64,000 nt of DNA from Sphingopyxis sp. (GTDB lineage Bacteria; Pseudomonadota; Alphaproteobacteria; Sphingomonadales; Sphingomonadaceae). A model generated the notes under the pieces. It did not search any database. It saw only the letters and a program-made list of their open reading frames with translations, and was not told the origin of the DNA. The position numbers and the translations under genes were made by a program. The stretch is taken from assembly GCA_016463225.1 (NCBI GenBank), contig JAEMRT010000013.1:1-64000 (forward strand). The letters run 5' to 3'. Positions within the stretch are counted from its first letter, which is position 1. Every line of letters starts with the position of its first letter. Shown piece by piece: positions 1 to 7,237 of the stretch.

Positions 1-144
1 GGGTGTGCCATTGGCGCCTGCGACCGTTTTGGTCACATCGGACTTGGCGGGGGTCGGGAAAAACTGCGCCGAGACGAAGTTCCAGCCCAGCAGGATGGCC
101 ACCGACAACAATATTGCCGCGATCAGGTTACGCTTGTCGTCCAC
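1..144 (-). CDS. yidC: Membrane protein insertase YidC, N-terminal fragment
   Basis: Only the first 48 codons lie in the window; the gene runs off the left edge. The start is GTG at 144. The visible protein has the typical YidC N-terminus: a short DDKRN leader, one hydrophobic membrane segment at about residues 7-24, then the start of the periplasmic region (FFPTP...). YidC inserts and folds inner-membrane proteins, alone or with SecYEG. It lies downstream of rpmH, rnpA and yidD on the same strand, which is the conserved bacterial order, and this supports the call although little protein is visible. Confidence 0.9.
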   Translation of the reverse strand, partial: MDDKRNLIAAILLSVAILLGWNFVSAQFFPTPAKSDVTKTVAGANGTP

Positions 145-199
145 GCTGTTGGGTCTTTCTTCGTCTCAAATTGTCGGGGGATGGTGCTTTGGTCCGAAC

Positions 200-412
200 C
201 TAAGGCACCGGGTCGTGGCCGTGGCCGCCCCAAGGATGGCAGCGCAATAGCCGCTTTGTCGCGAGCCAGCCACCCTTGATCGCACCATGGCGTTGCAGCG
301 CGATGATCGCATATTCGCTGCACGACGGCGCGTAGCGGCAGGTGGGTGGCAGAATTCGCGAGGGGCCGATCTGCCACCCGCGCGCGATCAGGATGAGCAG
401 GCGGGCGATCAT
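200..412 (-). CDS. yidD: Membrane protein insertion efficiency factor YidD
   Basis: A 70-residue protein of usual YidD length. It has the family core, an amphipathic N-terminal helix followed by the Cys-containing [11 protein letters not shown] stretch (Cys25 and Cys31) and a second conserved region ending in RCHPWGG (Cys58). YidD is a small membrane-associated protein thought to help YidC-dependent insertion. It sits between rnpA and yidC, as in most bacteria. A 141-nt gap carrying a large inverted repeat separates it from rnpA, so it may not be translationally coupled to rnpA here. Confidence 0.95.
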   Translation of the reverse strand: MIARLLILIARGWQIGPSRILPPTCRYAPSCSEYAIIALQRHGAIKGGWLATKRLLRCHPWGGHGHDPVP

Positions 413-461
413 TGGGAAAGCCCGGAAAATGGCGCAACTTCACGCGCGATTGTCCCCATTT

Positions 462-534
462 CGTCACCCCGGACTTGATCCGGGGTCCATGCGGCGCCGG
501 TGGTAATGGACCCCGGATCAAGTCCGGGGTGACG
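462..534. repeat. 73-bp perfect inverted-repeat element between rnpA and yidD
   Basis: Arms at 462-490 and 506-534 are exact 29-bp reverse complements (CGTCACCCCGGACTTGATCC... and its mirror), separated by 15 nt. Transcribed from either strand it would form a very stable hairpin. There is no U-tract, so it is more like a dispersed REP/MITE-type element of sphingomonads than a simple terminator. It may stabilise or attenuate the rpmH-rnpA-yidD-yidC transcript. Confidence 0.85.
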
Positions 535-554
535 ATGGGGAGGAAGGGCGATGG

Positions 555-911
555 TCATGGCGCCTTCGCGGCCAGCTTCTTCGCCGCGCGCTGCAACGCC
601 GAATCGAGTTGCTCGCCCAGCTCGGCAAAAACGATGTCGTCGCCGCCGGGCCGCCCGATCAGCACATGATCGGCGCCCGCGACACCCGATTCGGGCAGCG
701 CCGCGCGGCACAGCTCGCGCAGCCGGCGCTTCATCCGGTTGCGGGTGACGGCGTTGCCGACCTTCTTGCTGACGGTATAACCAATGCCCATCGCGTCATC
801 GGCGTCGCCGCGCTGGCGGACGAGCAGGACAAAGCCGGGCATGGGAAAGCGAAGGCCGCGGTTGGCGGCCAGAAATTCGCTGCGTTTTGAAAGCGTTCGC
901 ACCAGCTTCAC
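555..911 (-). CDS. rnpA: Ribonuclease P protein component
   Basis: The 118-residue protein partners the RNase P RNA in removing 5' leaders from pre-tRNAs. It has the N-terminal start LVRTLSKRSEF and the signature RNA-binding motif NAVTRNRMKRRLRE with the RNR at residues 57-59. The reading frame stays open upstream, but family length and the 20-nt gap to rpmH favour the GTG at 911 as start. The position immediately after rpmH is the standard arrangement. Confidence 0.95.
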   Translation of the reverse strand: MKLVRTLSKRSEFLAANRGLRFPMPGFVLLVRQRGDADDAMGIGYTVSKKVGNAVTRNRMKRRLRELCRAALPESGVAGADHVLIGRPGGDDIVFAELGEQLDSALQRAAKKLAAKAP

Positions 912-931
912 TGGCGCAGAAGCGTCAGCGG

Positions 932-1066
932 TCAGGCCGACAGCTTCTTGCGGCCCTGGGCACGGCGGTTGGCGAGAATCTTGCGACCGCCGACCGTCGC
1001 CTTGCGGGCGCGGAAACCGTGGCGACGGGCGCGCACGAGGTTGCTCGGTTGAAAGGTACGCTTCAT
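932..1066 (-). CDS. rpmH: 50S ribosomal protein L34
   Basis: A 44-residue, Arg/Lys-rich protein starting [20 protein letters not shown] and ending GRKKLSA, the full canonical L34 sequence. It is a structural protein of the large ribosomal subunit. It lies 20 nt upstream of rnpA on the same strand and is presumably the first gene of the rpmH-rnpA-yidD-yidC block. Confidence 0.98.
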   Translation of the reverse strand: MKRTFQPSNLVRARRHGFRARKATVGGRKILANRRAQGRKKLSA

Positions 1067-1194
1067 CGCGGTTGTCCCTAAATCTCTTGCAAGGCTCTAA
1101 CAGAAAAGGGCCGCCAAACGTGGGCGGCCACTGATGGAGGCGCGGATAAGCGAGAGTCGGCGCAAAGTCAATTGCTCCCGATCGCGTTCGGCGA

Positions 1195-1530
1195 TCAAAT
1201 ACCACTGCCGCGGTTCTCCAGCGTTTCGCCGTCGGCGGCGATCAGCGCTTCGCGCGCGCGCCGCCGCGCCGCGCTGGTCCGCCGCATCACCCGGTCGGTC
1301 CACCCGGCGTAACGCGGATGCCGCCATTTGAAACGAACATAGATGCGCTTCGCCCACGCGCTGTTCTGCAGGCACAGCATCAGCCCGACGGGGAACAGGA
1401 TCAGAAAGCCGGGGCCGGGGAGCACGCCGATGATTGGCGATATGACGATCAGCAGCGCGCCGAGGGCGAACAGTGCGAGCCGGACCTGCGCGGTCGAGCG
1501 CAATCGCTGGTAAAGGCTGCGTTTCGCCAT
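1195..1530 (-). CDS. Small membrane protein of the PGPGW type
   Basis: A 111-residue protein with a hydrophobic region (about residues 17-55) that contains the family-defining PGPGF motif at 38-42, where most members have PGPGW. A basic, Arg-rich cytoplasmic tail follows. The frame is open further upstream (12 extra residues), but MAKRSLYQRL gives the more natural start. The function of this family is unknown. It is likely transcribed alone or ahead of the rpmH block, about 130 nt upstream of it. Confidence 0.7.
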   Translation of the reverse strand: MAKRSLYQRLRSTAQVRLALFALGALLIVISPIIGVLPGPGFLILFPVGLMLCLQNSAWAKRIYVRFKWRHPRYAGWTDRVMRRTSAARRRAREALIAADGETLENRGSGI

Positions 1531-1586
1531 GGATGTCGATGTGGGGGCGACGTTTCGCGGACGCAAGCCCGCGCCGCGGCCAGCGG

Positions 1587-2366
1587 TCAGTGCAGCGTGA
1601 CGAATCGAGCCATGTCGTCGCGGGTCAGGTAGCGGACCTCGTCGAACGGGGTACTGTTGGTCAGCGCGTAAAACGCGCGCGCCCTGGCGTCGTCCATCCC
1701 CATTTCGCGGTAATAGCCGAGATATTCGGCGTGGACCGGATCGCTCGCGGCATAGTCATTCGCCTCGCGCCCGCTATCGTCGGCCCAGCTATGCACCCCG
1801 AATTCGGCGTCCGAAGCGGCGCGGCGGGTGCTGCCTGCGAGCCACAGCTCGACCGCACCCGACCGCACCGAACCGCCACTCGGGACGACGGTTTCCATTC
1901 CCGCGCGGCGAATCGCGCGCGCCAGAATCAGGTTCGCTTCCTCGTCGAGGCTGCCGGGGCAATCGATCATCTCGAGCCGCCTGAGCCCCGGATACGCCGC
2001 AAGCATCGCCGCGAACTGGCGCGGCGTCGCCGAGGTGACGTCGCCCGCCATGCGCACGGTGGCGGCGTCGATCACCGCAAAGGGACCAAACTGCGCCTTG
2101 GCCCGGCCCAGCGTCACCAGCGTCGAACTCGGTGCATAACGCCGCGTCGCCGCCAGATCGGCATCTTCGGCCAGCGCTTCGTCGTCGAGCAGCGCATCGT
2201 CTTCATCGAAGACCGCGCCGTCATCATCGCTGCCCACCTCTTCCCAAGTCCAGCTCACCGTCGTGGTGACGGTCAGCCCCTGCTGCGCCTGCGCCGGCGC
2301 AAACGCCAGCACCGCCGCGCAAAGCGCGACGAAAAAGCTGCGGACGAGGGCGATCGGCGACATCAT
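1587..2366 (-). CDS. Secreted COG3904-like (ClpP-fold) periplasmic protein
   Basis: A 259-residue protein with a clear signal peptide (hydrophobic to about residue 25, ending APAQAQ). An acidic Asp/Glu-rich linker spans about 45-70. The core (about 88-200) looks like the crotonase/ClpP-type fold of COG3904 proteins: GPFAVIDAATVRMAGDVT, then GSVRSGAVELWLAG, the usual position of a nucleophile-containing SA/SG turn followed by a LAG strand. The expected Cys before the turn is absent. Assignment rests on pattern similarity, so the catalytic role is uncertain. It is separated by 79 nt from the last gene of the VOC/GST operon and may be its tail. Confidence 0.5.
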   Translation of the reverse strand: MMSPIALVRSFFVALCAAVLAFAPAQAQQGLTVTTTVSWTWEEVGSDDDGAVFDEDDALLDDEALAEDADLAATRRYAPSSTLVTLGRAKAQFGPFAVIDAATVRMAGDVTSATPRQFAAMLAAYPGLRRLEMIDCPGSLDEEANLILARAIRRAGMETVVPSGGSVRSGAVELWLAGSTRRAASDAEFGVHSWADDSGREANDYAASDPVHAEYLGYYREMGMDDARARAFYALTNSTPFDEVRYLTRDDMARFVTLH

Positions 2367-2445
2367 GCCCCCGCTCTCGCGCGGGCGCGCCTACCAAGGC
2401 GTCAAGCGGCGCAGTCAGCGGGCCGTTAACCCCGTTATGGGACGC

Positions 2446-2919
2446 CTAATCCTGCTCGCACAGCGCGACGAGCTGGTCGGCGCACGCGCCCCAGCCGTCT
2501 GCAAAGCCCATGTCGCTGTGGCGCTGCGCGGCGTCCTCGTCCCAGTGGCGCGCGGTGGCGGTATAGCGGGTACCGCCCGCTTCGGCGGCGATTTCCCAGC
2601 AGCCGACCATGAACGGACCGGTCGGCATATAATGCCCGTCGGCGCCGACCACAAAGGCATCGGTCGAGACAAAGCGAACCCCGGGGGTCACTTCCAGAAA
2701 AATGCCCTCGTGCGGATGCTCCTCGCCGTCGGGGCCGTGCATGACGACGCTGGTCCGGCCGCCCGCGCGCCATTCCTGGACCAGAAACTCGGCGCGCCAC
2801 GGCACCGGACACCACCATTCGGTCTGGCGCCCGGTCAGGACATGCCACACTTTTTCGGGCGGCGCGGCGATGTGGCGGGTGATGGACAGCGCCCATCCAT
2901 TGTCGGCAGCGGCGGTCAT
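2446..2919 (-). CDS. SRPBCC (AHSA1/START-like) domain protein
   Basis: A 157-residue single-domain protein with the hallmark N-terminus of AHSA1-type SRPBCC proteins (ITRHIAAPPEKVWHVLTGR...TEWWCP) and a C-terminal helix, GFADGWGACADQLVALCE. These helix-grip proteins bind hydrophobic ligands; this one's ligand is unknown. The start at 2919 has an AGGAGA ribosome site six to ten nt upstream. The open frame extends further upstream but only as antisense or overlap sequence. It is the last gene of the TetR-headed operon, 19 nt after the GST gene. Confidence 0.85.
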   Translation of the reverse strand: MTAAADNGWALSITRHIAAPPEKVWHVLTGRQTEWWCPVPWRAEFLVQEWRAGGRTSVVMHGPDGEEHPHEGIFLEVTPGVRFVSTDAFVVGADGHYMPTGPFMVGCWEIAAEAGGTRYTATARHWDEDAAQRHSDMGFADGWGACADQLVALCEQD

Positions 2920-2938
2920 GTCAGTCTCCTTGGAACAA

Positions 2939-3592
2939 TCAGTCGCGGTCGGGGGCGCCGCCGGGGAAATAGTGGCGATAGGGGCGCGCGCCATCGACCG
3001 CGCGCGCGACCGACGGATGCGCGAGCAGCCGCGCGCGATAGCCGCGCAGATTGGCAAAATGCGCCGGAATCTCGTGCACCCAATCGGCGTAGAACAGCGA
3101 CGGCCCGGCGGCGCAGTCGGCCAGCGTGAACCCGTCGGGGGTCGCCCAGCCGCCGCCTGCCAGTTGCGTGTCGAGCCAGCCATAGACGGTATCGAGCGCC
3201 GCCCTCGCCTTGTCGACGATCATCGGCGCATGCCCCTCGGGCCCGCGGATGCGATCGGCAACGATGTCCTGCATCACCGCCATCACATGCAGATCGAAGA
3301 CGCGGTCCATCTGCCGCACCCGCAGCGCCGCATCGGGATCTTCGGGAATCAGCCGCGGTTCGGGCTGCACGCGGTCGAGATATTCGATGATGATCGACGT
3401 TTCGAACAGGGTCCGGTCGCCATCGACGAGCAGCGGAAACGTGCCCACCGGCCACAGCGCGCGCAATTGCTCGCCATGCTGCGAAAATTCGGGGTCGACA
3501 TTGCGGTACTCGAAATCGATGCCCTTTTCGTCCAGCGCGATCTGCGCTTTCCAGCTGTAGGACGAAAAGGGGTGGCCATAAAGGATCAGCAT
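2939..3592 (-). CDS. Glutathione S-transferase family protein
   Basis: A 217-residue protein of standard GST length. The N-terminal thioredoxin-like domain (1-80) starts MLILYGHPFSSYSWKAQIAL and has the cis-Pro TFPLLVDG segment and the ETSIIIEYLD glutathione-contacting turn. An all-helical C-terminal domain with FTLADCAAGPSLFYAD follows. It presumably conjugates or isomerises electrophiles with glutathione in the cytoplasm. It is one of two GSTs in this operon, 3 nt after the preceding VOC gene, which points to coupled translation. The glutathione-synthesis gene gshA lies elsewhere in the window. Confidence 0.9.
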   Translation of the reverse strand: MLILYGHPFSSYSWKAQIALDEKGIDFEYRNVDPEFSQHGEQLRALWPVGTFPLLVDGDRTLFETSIIIEYLDRVQPEPRLIPEDPDAALRVRQMDRVFDLHVMAVMQDIVADRIRGPEGHAPMIVDKARAALDTVYGWLDTQLAGGGWATPDGFTLADCAAGPSLFYADWVHEIPAHFANLRGYRARLLAHPSVARAVDGARPYRHYFPGGAPDRD

Positions 3593-3595
3593 GGG

Positions 3596-4081
3596 TCAGC
3601 CCTTCACCGCGGCTTCGATCGCCGCCACATCGATTTTGGTCATCGTCATCATCGCCTCGAACGCGCGCTTGCGGACTGCTGCATCGGGGTTCGCCATCGC
3701 GTCGGTCAGCACGCGCGGGGTGATCTGCCAGTTCAGCCCCCATTTGTCCTTGCACCAGCCGCAGGCGCTTTCCGTGCCGTCATTGCCGACGATCGCGTTC
3801 CAGTACCGGTCGGTTTCCGCCTGCGTGTCGGTGTTGACCTGGAAGGAAAATGCTTCGGTCTGCGGAAAGACAGGGCCGCCGTTGAGACCGACACATGGCA
3901 CGCCGAGCACGGTGAAATCGACCGTCAGCAGGTCGCCTTCCTTGCCGCCGGGAAAATCGCCCGGCGCGTAGTAGCGCGCGCCGACGGCGCTTTCGGGGAA
4001 GGTCGCGGCATAGAAGCTGGCCGCTGCCTCGGCGTCCTTGTCGTACCACAGACACAGCGTCACGGGATTTTTGTCGGTCAT
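3596..4081 (-). CDS. VOC-fold protein (PhnB / 3-demethylubiquinone methyltransferase-like family)
   Basis: A 161-residue protein. It has the PhnB-like pattern: LCLWYDKDAEAAASFYAATF at the start, a central GVPCVGLNGGP, and GWCKDKWGLNWQITPRVL followed by a helical tail ending MTKIDVAAIEAA. Members are named after 3-demethylubiquinone-9 methyltransferase but most are uncharacterised VOC proteins. I chose the start at 4081 (MTDKNP) over an in-frame upstream Met because only 2 nt then separate it from the preceding gene. Confidence 0.85.
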   Translation of the reverse strand: MTDKNPVTLCLWYDKDAEAAASFYAATFPESAVGARYYAPGDFPGGKEGDLLTVDFTVLGVPCVGLNGGPVFPQTEAFSFQVNTDTQAETDRYWNAIVGNDGTESACGWCKDKWGLNWQITPRVLTDAMANPDAAVRKRAFEAMMTMTKIDVAAIEAAVKG

Positions 4082-4083
4082 TG

Positions 4084-4494
4084 TCAGGCTCCCTTGATCG
4101 GGGCGCCGATCGCCCATTGGTGGCCGAACGGATCCTTCAGCTGACCATAACGGTCGCCCCAGAACATATTGTCGAGCGGCATGACCACGCTCGCGCCCGC
4201 CGCGACCGCGCGGTCGAACCAGGCGTCGGCATCGTCGACGTGCAGGTGCAGCGTCACCCCATCGGGCTTGCCCGACAATTCACTGACATATTCGGGAAAT
4301 TCATCGTGCATCATCAGTGACGCGCCGTTGATCAGCAGATGCGCGTGCATCAATCGCACCCCGTCGTCGGCGGGCATCCGCGCGCGCTCGGTGGCGCCAA
4401 ACGCCTTGATATAAAAATCGATCGCCTCGCTGGCGCGCTTGTCGGCGATCGCGATATGCGGGGTCAGCCCGCTCGTGGGTGTCTGATTGTCCAT
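4084..4494 (-). CDS. VOC-fold protein, PhnB/glyoxalase-like
   Basis: A 136-residue protein with TPHIAIADKRASEAIDFYIKAF, a central GASLMMHDEFPEY segment and the C-terminal GDRYGQLKDPFGHQWAIG strand typical of PhnB-like glyoxalase/bleomycin-resistance proteins. Substrate unknown. The start at 4494 is preceded by a GAGGAGAGACG ribosome site that is nearly the same as the one before the next gene upstream, suggesting the genes were assembled or duplicated with their leaders. Confidence 0.85.
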   Translation of the reverse strand: MDNQTPTSGLTPHIAIADKRASEAIDFYIKAFGATERARMPADDGVRLMHAHLLINGASLMMHDEFPEYVSELSGKPDGVTLHLHVDDADAWFDRAVAAGASVVMPLDNMFWGDRYGQLKDPFGHQWAIGAPIKGA

Positions 4495-4510
4495 CGTCTC
4501 TCTCCTCGGT

Positions 4511-5305
4511 CTATTTGCGTGGTCCAACAAAGCCGACATGCGCGCCCTGCGGGTCGATCGCATTCATCGCGAACTCGCCGCCCGGAATTTCCATCGGTTC
4601 ATTGGTGACGGTGCCGCCATTGGCGGTGACCGCGGCGTGCGCCCGGTCGATGTCGTCGACGCCGATATAACAGGACCACATCGATCCCGGCATCCCGGGC
4701 ATCAGCGGCATCACCGCACCGATGCCGACGTCGCCGCACTGGAGGAAGCGGTAAGCGCCCATGTCGCCCATATCCATCTCACCCTCCTGCCCCCAGCCGA
4801 AATGCTTTTTGTAGAAAGCGATCGCGGCGTCGGGGTCCGATGTCGCCAGCTCGTTCCAGCGGATATGCTGCGGCTCGGTCACCGAAAAGACGTCGGTTAC
4901 CCCCTCCGGCGCACCCTCCGGCGGGATCGGGGCCATGATGTAAAAGGGCGCGCCTTGCGGGTCGGTGACCATCGCGATGCGCCCGACGGGCAAGTCGGTC
5001 GCGGGCATCTGCACCGCGCCGCCATCGGCCTTGATCGCATCGATCGCGGCATCGACGTCATCGACCTCAAGATAACCGATCCAGATCGGCCGCGCCCCGC
5101 CCGCGAGCATGTCGGCATTCAGCGCCAGTACCCCGCCGGCATTGCCGCCATCGCTGCGCCCGATCATGCGATAATCCATGTCGCCCGCGGCGGGGTCGGC
5201 GTGGCTGGCAATCGTCCAGCCGACGACCGCGCCATAAAAGGCGCCGGCGCCGGCGGGATCGCTGGTCATCAGTTCGTACCAGATGAAATTGGCGGGCTTG
5301 CTCAT
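4511..5305 (-). CDS. Two-domain VOC (glyoxalase/bleomycin-resistance) protein
   Basis: A 264-residue protein formed of two VOC repeats. The first runs from FIWYELMTSDPAGAGAFYGAVVGW to about 125. The second starts at about 148 with IRWNELATSDPDAAIAFYKKHFGW and ends DPQGAHVGFVGP. Such tandem proteins often resemble hydroxylase-like CFP30B-type enzymes; catalytic role unknown. The ribosome site is GAGGAGAGACG. It is part of the continuous minus-strand operon, 16 nt ahead of the next VOC gene. Confidence 0.87.
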   Translation of the reverse strand: MSKPANFIWYELMTSDPAGAGAFYGAVVGWTIASHADPAAGDMDYRMIGRSDGGNAGGVLALNADMLAGGARPIWIGYLEVDDVDAAIDAIKADGGAVQMPATDLPVGRIAMVTDPQGAPFYIMAPIPPEGAPEGVTDVFSVTEPQHIRWNELATSDPDAAIAFYKKHFGWGQEGEMDMGDMGAYRFLQCGDVGIGAVMPLMPGMPGSMWSCYIGVDDIDRAHAAVTANGGTVTNEPMEIPGGEFAMNAIDPQGAHVGFVGPRK

Positions 5306-5339
5306 CGTCTCTCTCCTCGGAAAAAGGGAACCGCGTTCG

Positions 5340-5639
5340 TCAGATTTTGTGGAGCCGCAGCGGCTTCACATTTTCGCGCGCGATGACGCCGCGCGCTTCC
5401 AGGTCGAGCTGGACGCCTTTCAGCCACCAGCCCGCTTTCGCGCCGCCGGGGAACAGATCGCCCGGCAACCGCGGCAGCACCGCCGTCTTGACCTCGGCGA
5501 CGGTCAGCCCCGGTGCTTGTTCTGGCACCACGGCAAGCAGCGCGGCTTTCATCGCGTCATATTTGGCCTTGTCGACGCGCACGACATGGCCGGGGCTCGA
5601 GATGCTCAGCATTTCGACGCGTTCGATGGTTTTCGTCAC
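5340..5639 (-). CDS. DUF6958-like small protein
   Basis: A 99-residue soluble protein: an N-terminal SPGHVVRVDKAKYDAMKAALLAVVP, a central FPGGAKAGWWLKGVQLDLEARGVI, and a basic end. It resembles the DUF6958 family from memory; I cannot confirm by search. It contains a winged-helix-like pattern (KAGWWLKGVQLDLEARG), so nucleic-acid binding is possible but unproven. It lies in the operon, 34 nt before the two-domain VOC gene, and a 136-bp palindromic repeat separates it from the DUF1428 gene upstream. Confidence 0.6.
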   Translation of the reverse strand: MTKTIERVEMLSISSPGHVVRVDKAKYDAMKAALLAVVPEQAPGLTVAEVKTAVLPRLPGDLFPGGAKAGWWLKGVQLDLEARGVIARENVKPLRLHKI

Positions 5640-5654
5640 CGGACTTCTCCTCTC

Positions 5655-5790
5655 GATCCTCCCTGTCGCGGAGCGATGGGGAGGTGGCAGCCCAACGGGC
5701 TGACGGAGGGGCTAGGGCGCTGGCGTTGCCGCCCCTCCACCACCGCTTCGCGGCGGTCCCCCTCCCCATGGCTTCGCCACAGGGAGGATT
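5655..5790. repeat. 136-bp imperfect palindromic intergenic repeat
   Basis: The outer arms (about 5656-5685 and 5761-5790) are about 30-nt imperfect reverse complements (ATCCTCCCTGT.../...ACAGGGAGGAT). An inner pair (GGAGGGGC/GCCCCTCC) lies between them. The element fills almost all of the 155-nt gap between the DUF1428 and DUF6958 genes inside an otherwise tightly packed operon. The structure and GC content suggest a non-autonomous dispersed repeat; transcribed, it would form a long hairpin that could reduce expression of the downstream half of the operon. Confidence 0.75.
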
Positions 5791-5794
5791 GGCG

Positions 5795-6514
5795 TCACGC
5801 CTCGACGATCGGCGCAAAGCCGCCATAGATCATGCGCTTGCCGTCGAACGGGACCTCGCTGCCGTCGGGCTTCATCCGCTCGTCGGCCATCACCTTTTCC
5901 CAGCCCGCGACGCGCGCTTCCTTGCTCGGCCATTCGACCCAGCTGAACACGACGGTCTCGCCGTCCTGCTTGTGCGCGGCGCGGGCATAGTCGGTGACCT
6001 TGCCGTCGGGCACATCGTCGCCCCACGCCTCGACCACGCGCGTCGCGCCATGGTCGCGGAACACCTGCGATGCCTTTTCGGCCAGCGCGCGATACGCGTC
6101 CTTGTTGTCGTCGGGGACCGGCAGGACATAGCCATCGGCATAACCCATGGCGCCGCCTGTGCTGTCGTCGACGATCGAATCGAAGCCGCCGATGATCATC
6201 CGCTTCCCGTCGAACGGCATCGCTTCCCCCATGCTCTGCATGCGGGGATCGCTCATCATCTTTTCGGTCGCGGCGTCGCGCGCCTTCTTGTCGGGATATT
6301 CGAACCAGCTGAACACGACGGTCTCGTCGTCTTTCGCCTGCACCGCGCCCTTGAAGTCATTGACCTTGCCGTCGGGGACATCGTCGCCCCACGCCTCGAC
6401 CATGCGGCTCACGCCAAATTCCCTGAACAGGGGTGCGGCATCGGCGGCATGTTTGCGATAGGCTTCCTTGTTGGCGGTCGGCACCGCCACGACAAATCCT
6501 TCTACATAGGTCAT
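5795..6514 (-). CDS. Tandem DUF1428 protein
   Basis: A 239-residue protein made of two DUF1428 copies, about 1-115 and 122-239. Each starts with an aromatic Y-V-x-G or Y-x-L-P-V-P strand and contains FR(E/D)(F/H)G(V/A)xRxVEAWGDDVPDGKV, FSW(F/V)E(Y/W)P and PFDGKRMIxGGF. DUF1428 is a ferredoxin-like alpha/beta barrel (DABB-type) family; single-domain members usually form dimers. Here the dimer is apparently fused into one chain. Function unknown. An AAGGAGAGAC ribosome site precedes 6514, and the gene follows the GST gene by 29 nt. Confidence 0.88.
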   Translation of the reverse strand: MTYVEGFVVAVPTANKEAYRKHAADAAPLFREFGVSRMVEAWGDDVPDGKVNDFKGAVQAKDDETVVFSWFEYPDKKARDAATEKMMSDPRMQSMGEAMPFDGKRMIIGGFDSIVDDSTGGAMGYADGYVLPVPDDNKDAYRALAEKASQVFRDHGATRVVEAWGDDVPDGKVTDYARAAHKQDGETVVFSWVEWPSKEARVAGWEKVMADERMKPDGSEVPFDGKRMIYGGFAPIVEA

Positions 6515-6543
6515 CTTGTCTCTCCTTAGGGGGGTAGGGAAAT

Positions 6544-7212
6544 TCAGGCCGCGACCGGCTCTTCTTTTAACGATACCAGCTGCGCGTCCATCGCGCGCGT
6601 GAAGGCGGGGCGTGCCGTGCAGCGATCGAGATAGGCGGCCAGCCGTGGATATTCGGCGATCAGTCCCGCCTCAACGCCTTCGCGCAGCACCGTCGCCATC
6701 GCGATGTCGGCGATGCTGAAGTCACCGAGCAGGTAGGGCTTGTCATCCAGCGCGTCGGACAGGCGGCCAAAGCGTTCGCGGATGAACTCGATCAGGCCGG
6801 GACGGCGCAGCTTCGCCCATTCCTCGTCCTTCGAAAATATATCGACATTGCCCAGCTCGAACATCATCGGTTCGATGCTGTTCAGCGCCGCGAACACCCA
6901 TGCGGTCGCGTCGGCGCGGCCCTGTGGGTCGGTCGGCATCAGCCTTGTGTCCTTTTGCGCCAGGTGCAGCATGATCGCGCCGCTTTCGAACAGCGTGATG
7001 TCGCCGTCGCGCAGCACCGGAACCTGCCCCCATGGTTGCAGTTTGTAATGATCGGCGGGGCGATCGACGGCGCTGATCAGATCTTCGGCGTAGTCGAGAC
7101 CCAGTTCCTCGCACGCCCAGCGCGGACGCAGGTCGCGGACAAAGCCGCGCGCGAAATCGGGAACCCAGTTGAAAGCGATGATTTCGATATCGGCATCGGG
7201 GTTGACGGGCAT
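6544..7212 (-). CDS. Glutathione S-transferase family protein
   Basis: A 222-residue GST-like protein, distinct from the one at the operon end. The N-terminal thioredoxin-fold domain includes RPRWACEELGLDY, the cis-Pro WGQVPVLRDGD and the FESGAIMLHLA turn. The helical C-terminal domain includes FGRLSDALDDKPYLLGDFSIADIAMATVL. It is a probable cytoplasmic detoxification enzyme; substrate unknown. The start at 7212 has AAGGAGAGATAC upstream. It sits 25 nt after the alpha/beta hydrolase gene. Confidence 0.88.
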   Translation of the reverse strand: MPVNPDADIEIIAFNWVPDFARGFVRDLRPRWACEELGLDYAEDLISAVDRPADHYKLQPWGQVPVLRDGDITLFESGAIMLHLAQKDTRLMPTDPQGRADATAWVFAALNSIEPMMFELGNVDIFSKDEEWAKLRRPGLIEFIRERFGRLSDALDDKPYLLGDFSIADIAMATVLREGVEAGLIAEYPRLAAYLDRCTARPAFTRAMDAQLVSLKEEPVAA

Positions 7213-7237
7213 TGTATCTCTCCTTGGGGGCAGGGGA

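Noticed and set aside
2702-4144. A 480-codon plus-strand frame across the SRPBCC, GST and VOC genes
   Set aside because: Antisense to three clear protein families with proper ribosome sites; no start context or domain of its own.
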